In this document: positions 8,486 to 17,839 of the stretch, in pieces | How positions within the stretch are numbered: the stretch's first letter is position 1 | Layout of the letters: each line of letters begins with the position of its first letter | Source: Fulvimonas sp. R45 | GTDB taxonomy: Bacteria; Pseudomonadota; Gammaproteobacteria; Xanthomonadales; Rhodanobacteraceae | Direction of reading: 5' to 3' | NCBI RefSeq assembly: GCF_030504985.1 | Contig: NZ_JASERU010000015.1 | Coordinates: forward strand, 1 to 64,000 | DNA length: 64,000 nt | Made by a program: the position numbers and the translations under genes | The notes under the pieces: model-generated | Told to the model about the DNA's origin: nothing | The model's database searches: none | Seen by the model: the letters and a program-made list of their open reading frames with translations, nothing else

Positions 8486-9769
8486 CTACGGCCGCCGCAA
8501 CGCCCTGTGCGCGATGTCGCGCCGGCAGAACGCGCCGTCGAAGCGGACCTTTTCCACCGCGGCGTAGGCGCGTTCGCGGGCGGCGGCGATGTCGGCGCCG
8601 AGGGCACAGACGGTGAGGACGCGGCCGCCGGTGGTGACGACGCGGCCTTCGGCGTCGAGCCTGGTGCCCGCATGGAAGATCTTGGCGTCATGGCCGAGGT
8701 CGCTTTCGAGGCCGGCGATCACGTCGCCGCTTTTCACCTTGCCGGGGTAGCCGGCGGCGGCCATGACCACGCCGAGCGAGGGGCGCGGATCCCATTGCGC
8801 GCGGGTGTGGTGCAGCTCGCCGTCGAGCGCGGCCTCGATCAGGTCGACCAGGTCGGACTTCAGGCGCAGCATGATCGGCTGCGTCTCCGGATCGCCGAAG
8901 CGCACGTTGAACTCGATCACCTTGGGGTTGCCGCCCTGGTCGATCATCAGGCCGGCGTAGAGGAAGCCGATGAACGGCGCACCCTCGGCCGCCATGCCGT
9001 GCAGGGTGGGCTCGATCACCTCCTTGAGGATGCGCCGCTCCACCTCGGGCGTGACCACCGGCGCGGGCGAGTATGCGCCCATGCCGCCGGTGTTGGGACC
9101 GAGGTCGCCTTCGTCGCGGCGCTTGTGGTCCTGGCTGCTGGCCATCGGCAGGGCGTGGCTGCCGTCGCTCATCACGATGTAGCTGGCCTCCTCGCCGTCG
9201 AGGAATTCCTCGATCACCACGCGCGCGGAAGCGTCGCCGAAGGCGTGCGCGCCGAGCATGTCGTGCAATGCCAGTTCCGCGTCGGCCAGGGTCAGCGCCA
9301 CCACCACGCCCTTGCCGGCGGCCAGGCCGTCGGCCTTGATGACGATGGGCGCACCATGCCGGCGCACGTAGGCCAGCGCGGGGTTGATCTCGGTGAACAC
9401 CGCGTAGCGCGCGGTGGGGATGTTGTGGCGGAGCAGGAAGTCCTTGGCGAAGGCCTTGGAACCTTCCAGCTGCGCGGCGACGGCGCGCGGGCCGAAGATG
9501 CGCAGGCCGGCGGCGCGGAACCGGTCCACCACGCCGGCCACCAGAGGCACCTCGGGGCCGACCACGGTGAGGCCGATCTTCTCGTCCTTCGCCAGCTTCA
9601 GCAGGCCGTCGAGGTCGGTCACGGCGACGTCGGCGTTGCGCACGCCACGCTCGCGCGCGGTGCCGGCGTTGCCGGGCGCCACGATCACCTCGTCCACGCG
9701 CGGCGACTGCTTGAGCTTCCACGCCAGCGCGTGTTCGCGACCGCCGTTGCCGATGACGAGGACTTTCAT
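8486..9769 (-). CDS. purD: Phosphoribosylamine-glycine ligase
   Basis: 427 residues, full length. Joins glycine to 5-phosphoribosylamine with ATP, the second step of purine synthesis, in the cytoplasm. The N-terminal MKVLVIGNGGREHALAWKL is the classic PurD start. The ATP-grasp core is seen in PIVIKADGLAAGKGVVVA, VVIEEFLDGEEAS, NTGGMGAYSPAP and KVIEFNVRFGDPETQ. The ATG at 9769 is unambiguous. purH, the usual partner, is not in the window; upstream there is only a palindromic repeat. Confidence 0.97.
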   Translation of the reverse strand: MKVLVIGNGGREHALAWKLKQSPRVDEVIVAPGNAGTARERGVRNADVAVTDLDGLLKLAKDEKIGLTVVGPEVPLVAGVVDRFRAAGLRIFGPRAVAAQLEGSKAFAKDFLLRHNIPTARYAVFTEINPALAYVRRHGAPIVIKADGLAAGKGVVVALTLADAELALHDMLGAHAFGDASARVVIEEFLDGEEASYIVMSDGSHALPMASSQDHKRRDEGDLGPNTGGMGAYSPAPVVTPEVERRILKEVIEPTLHGMAAEGAPFIGFLYAGLMIDQGGNPKVIEFNVRFGDPETQPIMLRLKSDLVDLIEAALDGELHHTRAQWDPRPSLGVVMAAAGYPGKVKSGDVIAGLESDLGHDAKIFHAGTRLDAEGRVVTTGGRVLTVCALGADIAAARERAYAAVEKVRFDGAFCRRDIAHRALRRP

Positions 9770-9879
9770 GCTTGCTCCAGCGGACGAGGGATGGTGCCAG
9801 GAGTGGCGTGGCCCGTCATTGTAGAGGCTTGGATCACGCCTGCGCAGCGCGAATCGATACGGAGCAGTGCCCCTGTATA

Positions 9880-9976
9880 CCGTTCGCGTTGAGCGTAGCT
9901 CGCGTCAGCGAGCGAAGTCGAAACGCCATGTACCCTTCGACTCCGGCCCTGGCGGGCCTACGCTCAGGGCGAACGG
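9880..9976. repeat. Intergenic inverted repeat of the TTCGACTCC / CTCAGGGCGAACGG type
   Basis: Arms 9880-9898 and 9958-9976 are reverse complements with two mismatches (CGTTCGCGTTGAGCGTAG and CTACGCTCAGGGCGAACGG). Between them lie a second palindrome (GCTCGCGTCAGCGAGC, 9898-9913) and a CTTCGACTCC block. Similar elements are scattered in Xanthomonadales and other GC-rich genomes and fold into a long cruciform or hairpin in RNA. It sits between purD and the end of the AMP-binding gene. Confidence 0.75.
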
Positions 9977-10032
9977 TGTTCGACGCTACCTGATCTGGCC
10001 TCCCTCCCCACCGGAGCGGGAAGGAAAAGCGA

Positions 10033-11433
10033 TCAGCCCAGCAGCTCCAGCAGGTCCGCGCGCGGCAGCTTGCCGGTCTCGTTGCGCGGCAGCGCGTCGA
10101 CCAGGCGCAGGCGGCGCGGCAGGAAGACCGGGTCGACGGCACAGCGCAGGGCGTCGAGGATGGCGTGTTCGTCCAGGCTGGGCGCCACCGCCAGCGCGGC
10201 GATGCGGCGCACGCCGATGGCGTCCGCCTCGTCGAGCTGGAGCACCACGCCGTCCTCCACGCCCGGGATCGCCAGCAGGCGCCGGGTGAGGTCGCCCAGC
10301 GAGGCGCGCTTGCCGGCGATTTCCAGCAGGTCGGCGTGCCGGCCGCACAGGCGGAAGCGGCGGCCCTCGTCGTGCAGGGTGACGAGGTCGGCCAGCGTGG
10401 CGGGCTCGTCGAGTTGCGGCGCCTCGATGCCGGTGCCGTCCGGCTGCGGGTGCAGGCGCACGCCGGGGTAGAGCGTCCACAGCTCGTCCCTGGCCAGCCG
10501 GCGGCCGGCGAAGGCGCAGGTCTCGGTGGAGCCGAACACCTCCAGCAAGGGCGCGCCGAAGCGTCGCTCCGCCGCGTGCGCCAGCTCCGTCGGCATCACC
10601 GCGGTGGCCGACAGCAGCGCGGCCAGCGGCGGCAGCGCGACGCCGGATTCGACCAGCGCGCGCAGGTGCACCGGCGTGGTGACCAGCACGCGCGGCGCGG
10701 GCACCTCGGCCAGCGCGGCGGCCACGTCGGCGGGGAAGAACGGCCGCCCCGCATGCACGCCCACCGCGCCCAGCAGCGGCAGCAGCACGCTCATCTCGAT
10801 GCCGTAGATGTGCTGCGGCGGCACGGTGGCGACCACGTGGAAGCGCTCGCCGGCCACGCGGCGCAGCATCGCCAGGTTGCCGGCGGTGCCGGCATGCAGG
10901 CTGCGCCACGTCTTGGCGTGGGCGCGCGGCATGCCGGTGGAGCCGGAGGTATAGCCGATCGCCGCCACCTGCGCCGCGGGTATCGCCGGCACCGCGCCGA
11001 CGACGGGCGCGATGTCCGCCGCCAGCGGCGGCAGGCGGCGATAGCCGGGGGGCGCGGGCTGCAATGCCAGTTCGCCCAGCGCATAGGCGCCGGGGTGTGC
11101 GGCCATCACGTCCTCCACCGCCAGCGGTGCGCGCGAGGGCGGCAGCAGGTTGGCCTGGCCGCGCAGGACGATGGCGCAGAACGCGACCAGGAAGGCGTAG
11201 CGGTCCTCGCACAGGTTCACCGCGGCCGGCGCATCGGGCAGCAAGGCGGCCACCTGGTCCACGTGCGCCAGGAAACGCGCTGCGTCGATGGGCACGCCGT
11301 CGCGCCAGGCCAGCGTCCGCCCCACGGGCGCAGCCAGCAGCGGCAACGCGCGCGCCGCCTCGTCGTGCCGGTAGGTGTCGTAGACGATCGCCAAGCCCTG
11401 ATTCCCGTGTGACCCATGAAACGGCCGCCGCAT
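10033..11433 (-). CDS. AMP-binding acyl/aryl-CoA or acyl-carrier ligase-like protein
   Basis: About 466 residues if started at the ATG 11433; a TTG at 11394 is an alternative and neither has a strong ribosome-binding site. The adenylate-forming signature is clear: AIGYTSGSTGMPRAHAKT (phosphate-binding loop), VVATVPPQHIYGIE, EVFGSTETCAFAGRR, and a C-terminal lid ending PRNETGKLPRADLLELL with the catalytic lysine. The N-terminal domain is shorter than in typical acyl-CoA synthetases. Relatives occur in aryl-polyene/xanthomonadin and fatty acid clusters, but no carrier protein or ketosynthase is adjacent, so the substrate is unknown. It lies between housekeeping genes purD and tsaC. Confidence 0.7.
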   Translation of the reverse strand: MRRPFHGSHGNQGLAIVYDTYRHDEAARALPLLAAPVGRTLAWRDGVPIDAARFLAHVDQVAALLPDAPAAVNLCEDRYAFLVAFCAIVLRGQANLLPPSRAPLAVEDVMAAHPGAYALGELALQPAPPGYRRLPPLAADIAPVVGAVPAIPAAQVAAIGYTSGSTGMPRAHAKTWRSLHAGTAGNLAMLRRVAGERFHVVATVPPQHIYGIEMSVLLPLLGAVGVHAGRPFFPADVAAALAEVPAPRVLVTTPVHLRALVESGVALPPLAALLSATAVMPTELAHAAERRFGAPLLEVFGSTETCAFAGRRLARDELWTLYPGVRLHPQPDGTGIEAPQLDEPATLADLVTLHDEGRRFRLCGRHADLLEIAGKRASLGDLTRRLLAIPGVEDGVVLQLDEADAIGVRRIAALAVAPSLDEHAILDALRCAVDPVFLPRRLRLVDALPRNETGKLPRADLLELLG

Positions 11434-11533
11434 GCCGGTTCGCGGCGGCGGACAGTACCGAAGGAAAACCGAACCGCGAGGCCCCATCCTCGCCGCGGCC
11501 GCTGAATCGCAGCCGACCCACCGCAGGCGGCGT

Positions 11534-12106
11534 TCAGGCGCGGATGATAGCGCCGGTGAGCGCGTCGCGGATGGTGGACGGGCGCTCCTGGCCTCCCAGT
11601 GGGGCATCGAGCACCCCGTCCAGCGCGTCGCCGAAATAGTCGCGCACGGCCTGCACGGAGCGGGCGGAAGGTTGGCCATGCGGGTTCGCGCTGGTCGAGA
11701 CCAGTGCGCCACCGAAGGCCCGGCACAACGCGATGGATGGCGCGTGCGCGGTAACCCGCAACGCGATGCCGGCATGCGCGCCAGCCACCCACTCGGGCAC
11801 CGCGGAGCTGCGCGGGAAGATCCAGGTGTTCGGGCCGGGCCAGCTGGCGCGCGCCTGTGCGAGTACCTCGCCCGGCACGCTTGCCAGGTCGATGTAGCGC
11901 TCGACCTGGGCGAAGTCGGCGGCGATCAGCAGCACGCCCTGGGTGGGCGGGCGCTGCTTCAGCGCGAAGATCCTGTCGAAGGCCGCGCGGTCGTGCGGGT
12001 CGCAGCCGAGGCCGTAGACCGCCTCGGTGGGATAGGCCAGCACGCCGCCCGCGCGCAGCAGCGCGGCGGCGGCGTCCAGCCCGTCGAGGGTGAAGGTCTG
12101 CGGCAT
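11534..12106 (-). CDS. tsaC: L-threonylcarbamoyladenylate synthase (TsaC/Sua5 family)
   Basis: 190 residues, typical of the short TsaC/YrdC form. Makes threonylcarbamoyl-AMP from threonine, bicarbonate and ATP for the t6A37 modification of tRNAs. Motifs: GGVLAYPTEAVYGLGCDP (residues about 20-37), FALKQRPPTQGVLLI and ALVSTSANPHGQPS, the nucleotide- and tRNA-binding features of the YrdC fold. The ATG overlaps the topA stop by one base (TGATG), so the two genes are translationally coupled. Confidence 0.93.
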   Translation of the reverse strand: MPQTFTLDGLDAAAALLRAGGVLAYPTEAVYGLGCDPHDRAAFDRIFALKQRPPTQGVLLIAADFAQVERYIDLASVPGEVLAQARASWPGPNTWIFPRSSAVPEWVAGAHAGIALRVTAHAPSIALCRAFGGALVSTSANPHGQPSARSVQAVRDYFGDALDGVLDAPLGGQERPSTIRDALTGAIIRA

Positions 12107-14580
12107 CAGACGGGCGTCTTCTTCGTGGCGACCTTCTTCGTCGCAGTCTTTTTCGCCGCGGTCTTGCTGGCGGCCGTCTTCTTGCCCGCCGCCTTCTTCG
12201 CGGCGGTTTTCTTCGCCGGCGCCACCTTCTTCTCCGCGACCTTCTTCGCGGCGGCGGTCTTGCGGCCGAAGCGCCCGCCCTTCTTCACTGGCGCGGCGGC
12301 GAGCAGCTCCAGGCACTGCGCCTCGGTGAGTTCCTTCGGCTCGGTGTCCTTCGGGATGCGCGCGTTCTTCTCGCCGTCGGTGATGTAGGGGCCGTAGCGG
12401 CCGTTGAGCACCTGCACGCCGTTGCCGAAATCCTGGATCACGCGATTGGCGAGCAGGGTGAGCTTGTCTTCCACCAGCTGCAGCGCGCGCGGCAGCTCGA
12501 TGGTGTAGGGGTCGTCCTCGGGCTTGAGCGAGGCGTAGGTGCTGCCCTGCTTCACAAACGGGCCGAAGCGGCCGATGCCCACGCTGACCTCGTCGCCGTT
12601 CGGCGCCTGGCCCAGCTTGCGCGGCAGCTTGAACAGCTCCAGCGCCTCGTCCAGCGTGATGGTGTGCATGCTCTGGCCGGGGCGCAGGCTGGCGAACTGC
12701 AGCTTCTCGTCGCTGTCCTTGTCGCCGATCGCGGCATACGGCCCGAAGCGGCCCAGCCGCACGAACACCGGCTTGCCGCTCTTGGGGTCGCTGCCCAGCT
12801 CGCGCGCGCCGGTGGCCTCGCTGCGGTCCACCGATTCGGTCTTCTCTTCCACCTGCTGCTTGAACGGCTGCCAGAAGCGCTGCATCAGCGGCACCCAGGC
12901 TTCCTCGCCGCGACTCACGGCGTCGAGTTCGTCCTCCAACTTGGCGGTGAAGTCGTAGTCCACGTAGCGGCTGAAGTGCTGGGTGAGGAACTTGCCCACC
13001 GCGCGGCCGATGTCGGTGGGCTTGAAGCGGCGGCTGTCGAGCAGCACGTACTCGCGGTTCAGCAGCACCTGGATGATGCTGGCGTAGGTGGAGGGACGGC
13101 CGATGCCGTATTCCTCCAGCGCCTTCACCAGCGAGGCTTCGGAATAGCGCGGCGGCGGCTCGGTGAAGTGCTGGTCGGCCTGGATGTCCTTCAGCGGCAC
13201 GTCCTCGCCCTTTTCCAGCTTCGGCAGGCGGCGGCCTTCGTCGTCGTCCTCCGCGCTCTTCTGGTCGCGGCCTTCCTCGTACACGGCGAGGAAGCCGGGG
13301 TCGACCACGGTGGTGCCGGTGGCGCGGAACGCGGCGGGGCCGCCGGCGGCGTGCGGCAGCTCGAAGTCCACCGACACGGTGTTCAGCGTGGCGTGGATCA
13401 TCTGGCAGGCCACGGTGCGCTTCCAGATCAGCTCGTACAGCTTGCGCTGCTCGTCGTTGAGGAAGGCGGCCACCTCGCGCGGCGTGCGCATGGCCGAGGT
13501 GGGACGGATCGCCTCGTGCGCCTCCTGCGCGTTCTTGCTCTTGGCCTTGTAGAACTGCGGCCCGTCGGGCAGCGCCTTGTGGCCGTAGTCGCGCGCGATC
13601 AGCGCGCGCAGCTCGGCCAGCGCGTCGTCGGCCAGCGCCACCGAGTCGGTACGCATGTAGCTGATCAGGCCAACGTTGCCTTCGCTGCCGAGGCTCACGC
13701 CCTCGTACAGGCCCTGCGCCACCTTCATCGTGCGGCTGGTGGTGAAGCCGAGCTTGCGCGCGGCCTCCTGCTGCAGGGTGGAGGTGGTGAACGGCGGCGC
13801 CGGACGGCGCTTGCGCTCCTTGCTGCCCACCTCGCTCACGGTGAGGCGGCCGTGCGCGGCCTCCTTCAGCGCGGCGCGCGCGGCCATCGCGTCGGCCTCG
13901 TTGGTGAGGTCGAACTGCTCGAACTTCTTGCCGTGCAACTTGGTGAGCTTGGCGCCGAACTCGCCGTCGGCGTGGCGCAGCTGCGCCTCCACCGTCCAGT
14001 ACTCGCGCGCCTTGAACGCCTCGATCTCCTCCTCGCGCTCCACGATCATGCGCAGCGCGGGCGACTGCACGCGGCCGGCGGACAGCCCGCGCTGCACCTT
14101 GCGCCACAGCACGGGCGACAGGTTGAAGCCCACCAGGTAGTCCAGCGCGCGGCGCGCCTGCTGGGCGTCCACCAGGTCGTGCGAGAGCTGGCGCGGCGCG
14201 GCCACCGCGGCCTTGATCGCCTTTGGCGTGATCTCGGAGAACACCACGCGGTGCATGCTCTTGCCGTTGGCCAGGCCGCGCTCCTTGAGGATCTCGCTGA
14301 TGTGCCAGCTGATCGCCTCGCCTTCGCGGTCCAAGTCGGTGGCGAGGTAGATGTCGTCGGCGAGCTTGGCGGCCTTGGCGATCGCGTCGACGTGCTTCTC
14401 GTTGCGCTCGATCACCTCGTACTTCATCGCGAAGCCGTGGTCGGGGTCGACCGCCCCCTCCTTCGGCTTGAGGTCGCGCACATGGCCGTAGGAGGCGAGG
14501 ACCTGGAAGTCCTTGCCGAGGTATTTGTTGATCGTCTTGGCCTTGGCGGGCGATTCGACGATGAGCAGGTTCTTGGCCAT
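12106..14580 (-). CDS. topA: DNA topoisomerase I
   Basis: 824 residues. Type IA topoisomerase relaxing negative supercoils. N-terminal Toprim domain (LLIVESPAKAKTI, then YLATDLDREGEAISWHI with the acidic metal ligands), active-site Tyr at about residue 308 in SYMRTDS, and EAIRPTS. Instead of the Cys4 zinc fingers of the E. coli enzyme it has three C-terminal repeats with GRFGPYAAIGD, GRFGPFVKQG and GRYGPYITDG. It ends in a long Lys/Ala-rich tail (AKKTAAKKAAGKKTAA and similar) from about residue 775, likely a non-specific DNA-binding extension. Usual neighbours tsaC and dprA flank it. Confidence 0.96.
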   Translation of the reverse strand: MAKNLLIVESPAKAKTINKYLGKDFQVLASYGHVRDLKPKEGAVDPDHGFAMKYEVIERNEKHVDAIAKAAKLADDIYLATDLDREGEAISWHISEILKERGLANGKSMHRVVFSEITPKAIKAAVAAPRQLSHDLVDAQQARRALDYLVGFNLSPVLWRKVQRGLSAGRVQSPALRMIVEREEEIEAFKAREYWTVEAQLRHADGEFGAKLTKLHGKKFEQFDLTNEADAMAARAALKEAAHGRLTVSEVGSKERKRRPAPPFTTSTLQQEAARKLGFTTSRTMKVAQGLYEGVSLGSEGNVGLISYMRTDSVALADDALAELRALIARDYGHKALPDGPQFYKAKSKNAQEAHEAIRPTSAMRTPREVAAFLNDEQRKLYELIWKRTVACQMIHATLNTVSVDFELPHAAGGPAAFRATGTTVVDPGFLAVYEEGRDQKSAEDDDEGRRLPKLEKGEDVPLKDIQADQHFTEPPPRYSEASLVKALEEYGIGRPSTYASIIQVLLNREYVLLDSRRFKPTDIGRAVGKFLTQHFSRYVDYDFTAKLEDELDAVSRGEEAWVPLMQRFWQPFKQQVEEKTESVDRSEATGARELGSDPKSGKPVFVRLGRFGPYAAIGDKDSDEKLQFASLRPGQSMHTITLDEALELFKLPRKLGQAPNGDEVSVGIGRFGPFVKQGSTYASLKPEDDPYTIELPRALQLVEDKLTLLANRVIQDFGNGVQVLNGRYGPYITDGEKNARIPKDTEPKELTEAQCLELLAAAPVKKGGRFGRKTAAAKKVAEKKVAPAKKTAAKKAAGKKTAASKTAAKKTATKKVATKKTPV

Positions 14581-14715
14581 GCAGCGTGTTATCCGGAGGT
14601 GGGCGCCGTCGCCGGGCGACAGGCATATATATCTAGTGAGACCACGCCGCCGCGCCGACTGTCAAGCCGGGCGGCGTGAAAATGCGCTGCCATGGGGGTT
14701 CCGGCCGGCCTGCCG

Positions 14716-15777
14716 TCAACCCGGCAGGCGCTGGTAGCGGTTGCCGGGCAGGCCCTCGACGACGCCCTCCAGCTCCAGCATCAGCAGCATGGAGGACAAC
14801 GCCGCCGCGCCCTGGCCGGTGCGTTCGCACAGCGCGTCCAGCGGCGCCGGGTCGTGGCCGAGGGCGTCGAGCAGGCTCCGGTAGTCCGGGTCGTCGCGCC
14901 AGCCGGCCGCGGCGGCGGCCGTCGCCCCGGCCACCGGGCCGTCCAGCCGCGCGGCCAGTTCGCGGCCCAGCTCGCGTGCGGCCGGCGCCAGCGCCTCGGC
15001 CACCTCGGCCGGGGCCTCCACCAGCCGGGCGCCCTCGCGGATCAGCCTGTGGCAGCCTTGCGCCAGCGGGTTGTGGATGGAGCCGGGCACGGCGAAGACC
15101 TCGCGCCCCTGCTCGCCGGCCAGCCGCGCGGTGATCAGCGAGCCGGACTGCAGCCCCGCCTCCACCACCAGGGTACCCAACGCCAGTCCGGCGATGAGGC
15201 GGTTGCGGCGCGGGAAGTGGTCCGGCCGCGGCGGCGTGCCGGGTGGGAATTCGCTGACCAGCGCGCCGCGCGCCACGATGTCCCGCGCCAGGTCGAGGTG
15301 CTTGCGCGGGTAGACCCGGTCCGGCCCGGTGCCGACCACCGCGACGGTGGGCGCGCCGGCGTCCAGCGCCGCGGCGAAATCGCGTGCGGTCGCCCGGCCG
15401 GCGGCGGTGGCGCGGCGCGCGCCCACGACGGCCACCTGGGGATGCAGCAGCAGGCCGGCGTCGCCCGCCACGAACAGCGCCGCAGGCGGCTGCGGGATGC
15501 TTTCCAGCAGCGGCGGGAAATCCGCCTCGGTGCAGCACAGCAGGCGATGGCCCGGTTCGGCCAGCCAGGCCAGGTCGGATGCGAGTTGCGCCTCGTCGGG
15601 CCGGTCCAGCCAGGCGGTGGCGCGTTCGTCGAGGCCACCGGCGAGACGGCGCAGGCGGGCCAGCGCACCCTCGATGCGGCCGTCCGCCGCGGCCAGCGCC
15701 TCGCGCAGGCCGCCCGGACCCAGCCCGGGCGTGCGCAGCGCGATCAGCCAGGCGCGCAGGTCGTCAGATGCGTTCAT
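14716..15777 (-). CDS. dprA: DNA-processing protein DprA, apparently missing the SGLxxGID segment
   Basis: 353 residues from the ATG at 15777. DprA binds incoming single-stranded DNA and loads RecA during transformation. The Rossmann core is recognisable: VAVVGARRATAAGRATARDFA, VAVVGTGPDRVYPRKH, VSEFPPGTPPRPDHFPRRNR, ALGTLVVEAGLQSGSLITA, VFAVPGSIHNPLAQGCHRLI. C-terminal winged-helix domain at about 285-350. Between DFAAAL (near residue 137) and DAGAPTVAVVG, family members normally have about 25-30 residues including SG(L/G)A(R/A)GIDxxAH; here this segment is absent in frame and no trace of it lies in the DNA. That loop contributes to the DNA/phosphate-binding pocket, so activity is doubtful. 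An assembly error is the main alternative. Confidence 0.85.
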   Translation of the reverse strand: MNASDDLRAWLIALRTPGLGPGGLREALAAADGRIEGALARLRRLAGGLDERATAWLDRPDEAQLASDLAWLAEPGHRLLCCTEADFPPLLESIPQPPAALFVAGDAGLLLHPQVAVVGARRATAAGRATARDFAAALDAGAPTVAVVGTGPDRVYPRKHLDLARDIVARGALVSEFPPGTPPRPDHFPRRNRLIAGLALGTLVVEAGLQSGSLITARLAGEQGREVFAVPGSIHNPLAQGCHRLIREGARLVEAPAEVAEALAPAARELGRELAARLDGPVAGATAAAAAGWRDDPDYRSLLDALGHDPAPLDALCERTGQGAAALSSMLLMLELEGVVEGLPGNRYQRLPG

Positions 15778-15862
15778 GGCGCGCAGTCTACGCGAGGGCG
15801 GACACGGAAACGGCGCGGGTTGGCCGCGCCGTGGTGTGGGTGGAGGCTGATCCGGCATCTCG

Positions 15863-15973
15863 CCCTCCCCTGCTTGCAGGGGAGGGTCGGGAGCGGTCAT
15901 GCGGCCGCGGGGTTGGCCCCTCACCCCGCCCCCTTCGACATGCTCGGGGCGGCGCTCTCCCCGGCGGGGAGAG
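15863..15973. repeat. Paired intergenic palindromes (CCCTCCCCTGC / CTCTCCCC type)
   Basis: Two hairpins flank a GGGGTTGGCCCCTCACCCC linker: CCCTCCCCTGC-TT-GCAGGGGAGGG at 15863-15886 and CTCTCCCC-GGC-GGGGAGAG at 15955-15973. The same family recurs at about 18.8, 28.0, 34.9, 47.2 and 57.1 kb. Here it lies between dprA and the 3' end of the LysM gene and may also end transcription. Confidence 0.7.
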
Positions 15974-15987
15974 GGGAGAAGCGCGCC

Positions 15988-17109
15988 TTACTCGGGCTGG
16001 CGCAGCTTGTCGCCGATCTTGACCGGGCGCAGGCCGTCCATCACCAGGCCGTAGCTGACGCGGTCGAAGGTGCGGAACACCATCACGTGGCCGATGTACT
16101 CGTCGGGCAGCTGCACCTTCCTGCCGGTGCCGCGGTCCCAGCTGTCGTGGGCCACGTCGTCGAAGGTGCGCTCGCCCGGCTGCCAGACGGCGAAGGTGGT
16201 GCCGTTGTCCACGCCGTCCTTGCTGCCCACCGACAGCGCCACCACCTGGCGCGGACCGACCGCGTCCAGCGCGTCGGCGAAGGCGATCACGCGGCCGTTC
16301 GCGGGCAGCGACTTCGGCGGGTGCGGGGCGTAGTAGGGATCGTACTTCGGGCCGTCCAGCGGCAGCACGCGGTCGCCCGCGCGGATCTCCTGCTTCGCGT
16401 CGAGCAGCAGCAGGGTGGACGGATCGCCGCCACGCAGCGTCTCGGCGGTGCCGATCACGGTGACTTCCACGCCCAGGTCGTCGCCGCGGCCGTAGTGGCC
16501 GTCGTTGCGGAAATCCTCCGACCAGGGGCTGCGCACCAGCGCCACGTTGCTGTCCAGCAGGTGGCCGACCACCTCGCTGTCGTCCGACTTCTTGCCGTCG
16601 AAGCCGCGGAACACGTGGGTGGGCCGCACGATCGCCCAGCGCTGGCCGGGCTGCGCGTCGAGCCCGCGCACGTAGACGTTCTGGCCCACGGTGCCGCGCA
16701 GCTGGTTTTCCTCGAAGCCGACCACGTAGGGCGCGGAACTCACCGCGTTGGAGTCCAGCACCCGCATGTCCTTGAGGAACATCTTGAGGTCGGCCAGCGG
16801 GATCGCCGGCACCGCATTGTCCTCGCGATGCACGCCCGGCTCCAGCTTCAGGTGCGGGCCACCGATGAAGGACAGGTTGAGCACGTCGCCGGGGTAGATC
16901 AGGTGCGGGTTGCGCACCTGCGGGTTGGCCTGCCAGATCTCCGGCCACAGCCACGGCTTGGACAGGAACTTGGCGGAGATGTCCCACAGCGTGTCGCCGC
17001 GACGCACCGTGTAGGTGTCCGGGTGGTCCGTGCGCAACTGCACGCCGGCGGCGTAGACGGCCACGGTGACCAGCATGCCGGCCAGCAGCCCGATGGACTT
17101 TCGTATCAT
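15988..17109 (-). CDS. LysM-domain cell-envelope protein
   Basis: 373 residues from the ATG at 17109, which follows an AAGGGGG stretch. It has an N-terminal signal or anchor helix ([22 protein letters not shown]), then one LysM peptidoglycan-binding module at about residues 30-80 ([40 protein letters not shown]). The remaining 290 residues are a beta-rich domain of unknown function ([39 protein letters not shown]). Proteins with this layout are commonly found next to dprA and def in Xanthomonadales and related bacteria. It is divergent from def and shares a 220-base regulatory gap with it. Confidence 0.85.
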   Translation of the reverse strand: MIRKSIGLLAGMLVTVAVYAAGVQLRTDHPDTYTVRRGDTLWDISAKFLSKPWLWPEIWQANPQVRNPHLIYPGDVLNLSFIGGPHLKLEPGVHREDNAVPAIPLADLKMFLKDMRVLDSNAVSSAPYVVGFEENQLRGTVGQNVYVRGLDAQPGQRWAIVRPTHVFRGFDGKKSDDSEVVGHLLDSNVALVRSPWSEDFRNDGHYGRGDDLGVEVTVIGTAETLRGGDPSTLLLLDAKQEIRAGDRVLPLDGPKYDPYYAPHPPKSLPANGRVIAFADALDAVGPRQVVALSVGSKDGVDNGTTFAVWQPGERTFDDVAHDSWDRGTGRKVQLPDEYIGHVMVFRTFDRVSYGLVMDGLRPVKIGDKLRQPE

Positions 17110-17329
17110 AAGCGGGGATCCCCCTTCCCAAGCTCGGGCGAGTGTAGCCCAACCCAACCGGCCCGCAACCGGGAGCAGTTGGCAAAACTGCCTGCCGGAC
17201 GCGAGCTTGGCGACGTACAATGATGCGCATTCTAGATGGCGTCCGGGCTTCGGTTTCAGCGATTCGCCCGCATTTCGACGCCAAGGGCCGCAGCGCTTTT
17301 CACGCGCCGCCCCAGCCAAGGTGACCCCC

Positions 17330-17839
17330 ATGTCCGTACTCAACATCCTCGAATTCCCCGATCCCCGCCTGCGTACCCGGGCCGCGCCGGTCACCGTGTT
17401 CGACGACGCGCTGCGCCAGTTCGTCGCCGACATGTTCGAGACCATGTACGCCGCCAACGGCGTCGGCCTGGCCGCGACCCAGGTCAACGTGCACCAGCAG
17501 GTGCTGGTGATCGACATGAGCGAGGAGCGCAACCAGCCGCTGGTGCTGATCAACGCCGAGATCGTGGAGAAGGACGGCGCGCAGGTGTACCAGGAAGGCT
17601 GCCTGTCCTTCCCCGGCATCTACGCCGACGTTACCCGCGCGCTGAAGGTGAAGGTGAAGGCACGGGACGTGGATGGCAACGCATTCGTCTACGAGGCCGA
17701 GGGCCCGCTGGCGGTGGCCGTGCAGCACGAGATGGACCACCTCGCCGGCAAGGTGTTCGTGGACTACCTGTCGCCGCTGAAGCGCTCGCTGCTGCTCAAG
17801 CGCCTGGAGAAGCACCGCAAGCAGGCGGCCAGCGCTTGA
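17330..17839 (+). CDS. def: Peptide deformylase
   Basis: 169 residues, normal length. Removes the formyl group from the initiator methionine of new proteins, using Fe2+ or another metal. All three family motifs are present: GVGLAATQ (from residue 44), EGCLSFPG with the metal-binding Cys, and [12 protein letters not shown] with the two metal-binding His residues and the catalytic Glu. ATG 17330 is preceded by AAGGTGA. The stop overlaps the fmt start (TTGA), matching the usual def-fmt operon. Confidence 0.97.
   Translation: MSVLNILEFPDPRLRTRAAPVTVFDDALRQFVADMFETMYAANGVGLAATQVNVHQQVLVIDMSEERNQPLVLINAEIVEKDGAQVYQEGCLSFPGIYADVTRALKVKVKARDVDGNAFVYEAEGPLAVAVQHEMDHLAGKVFVDYLSPLKRSLLLKRLEKHRKQAASA

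Noticed and set aside
11534-14626. One open frame spanning topA and tsaC, suggesting a fusion
   Set aside because: The part over topA is out of its coding frame. tsaC has its own ATG at 12106 in a TGATG overlap with the topA stop.
14620-14670. TTGACA and TATATA boxes upstream of topA as a promoter
   Set aside because: On the minus strand the spacing is about 24-28 bases, too long for sigma-70, so no promoter is called.
12664-14679. Long open frame opposite topA (and similar frames opposite iol, rpoD, GH92 and dprA genes)
   Set aside because: High GC content keeps antisense frames open. The products are repetitive in Arg, Ala, Gly or His, have no domains, and lie fully inside well-supported genes.
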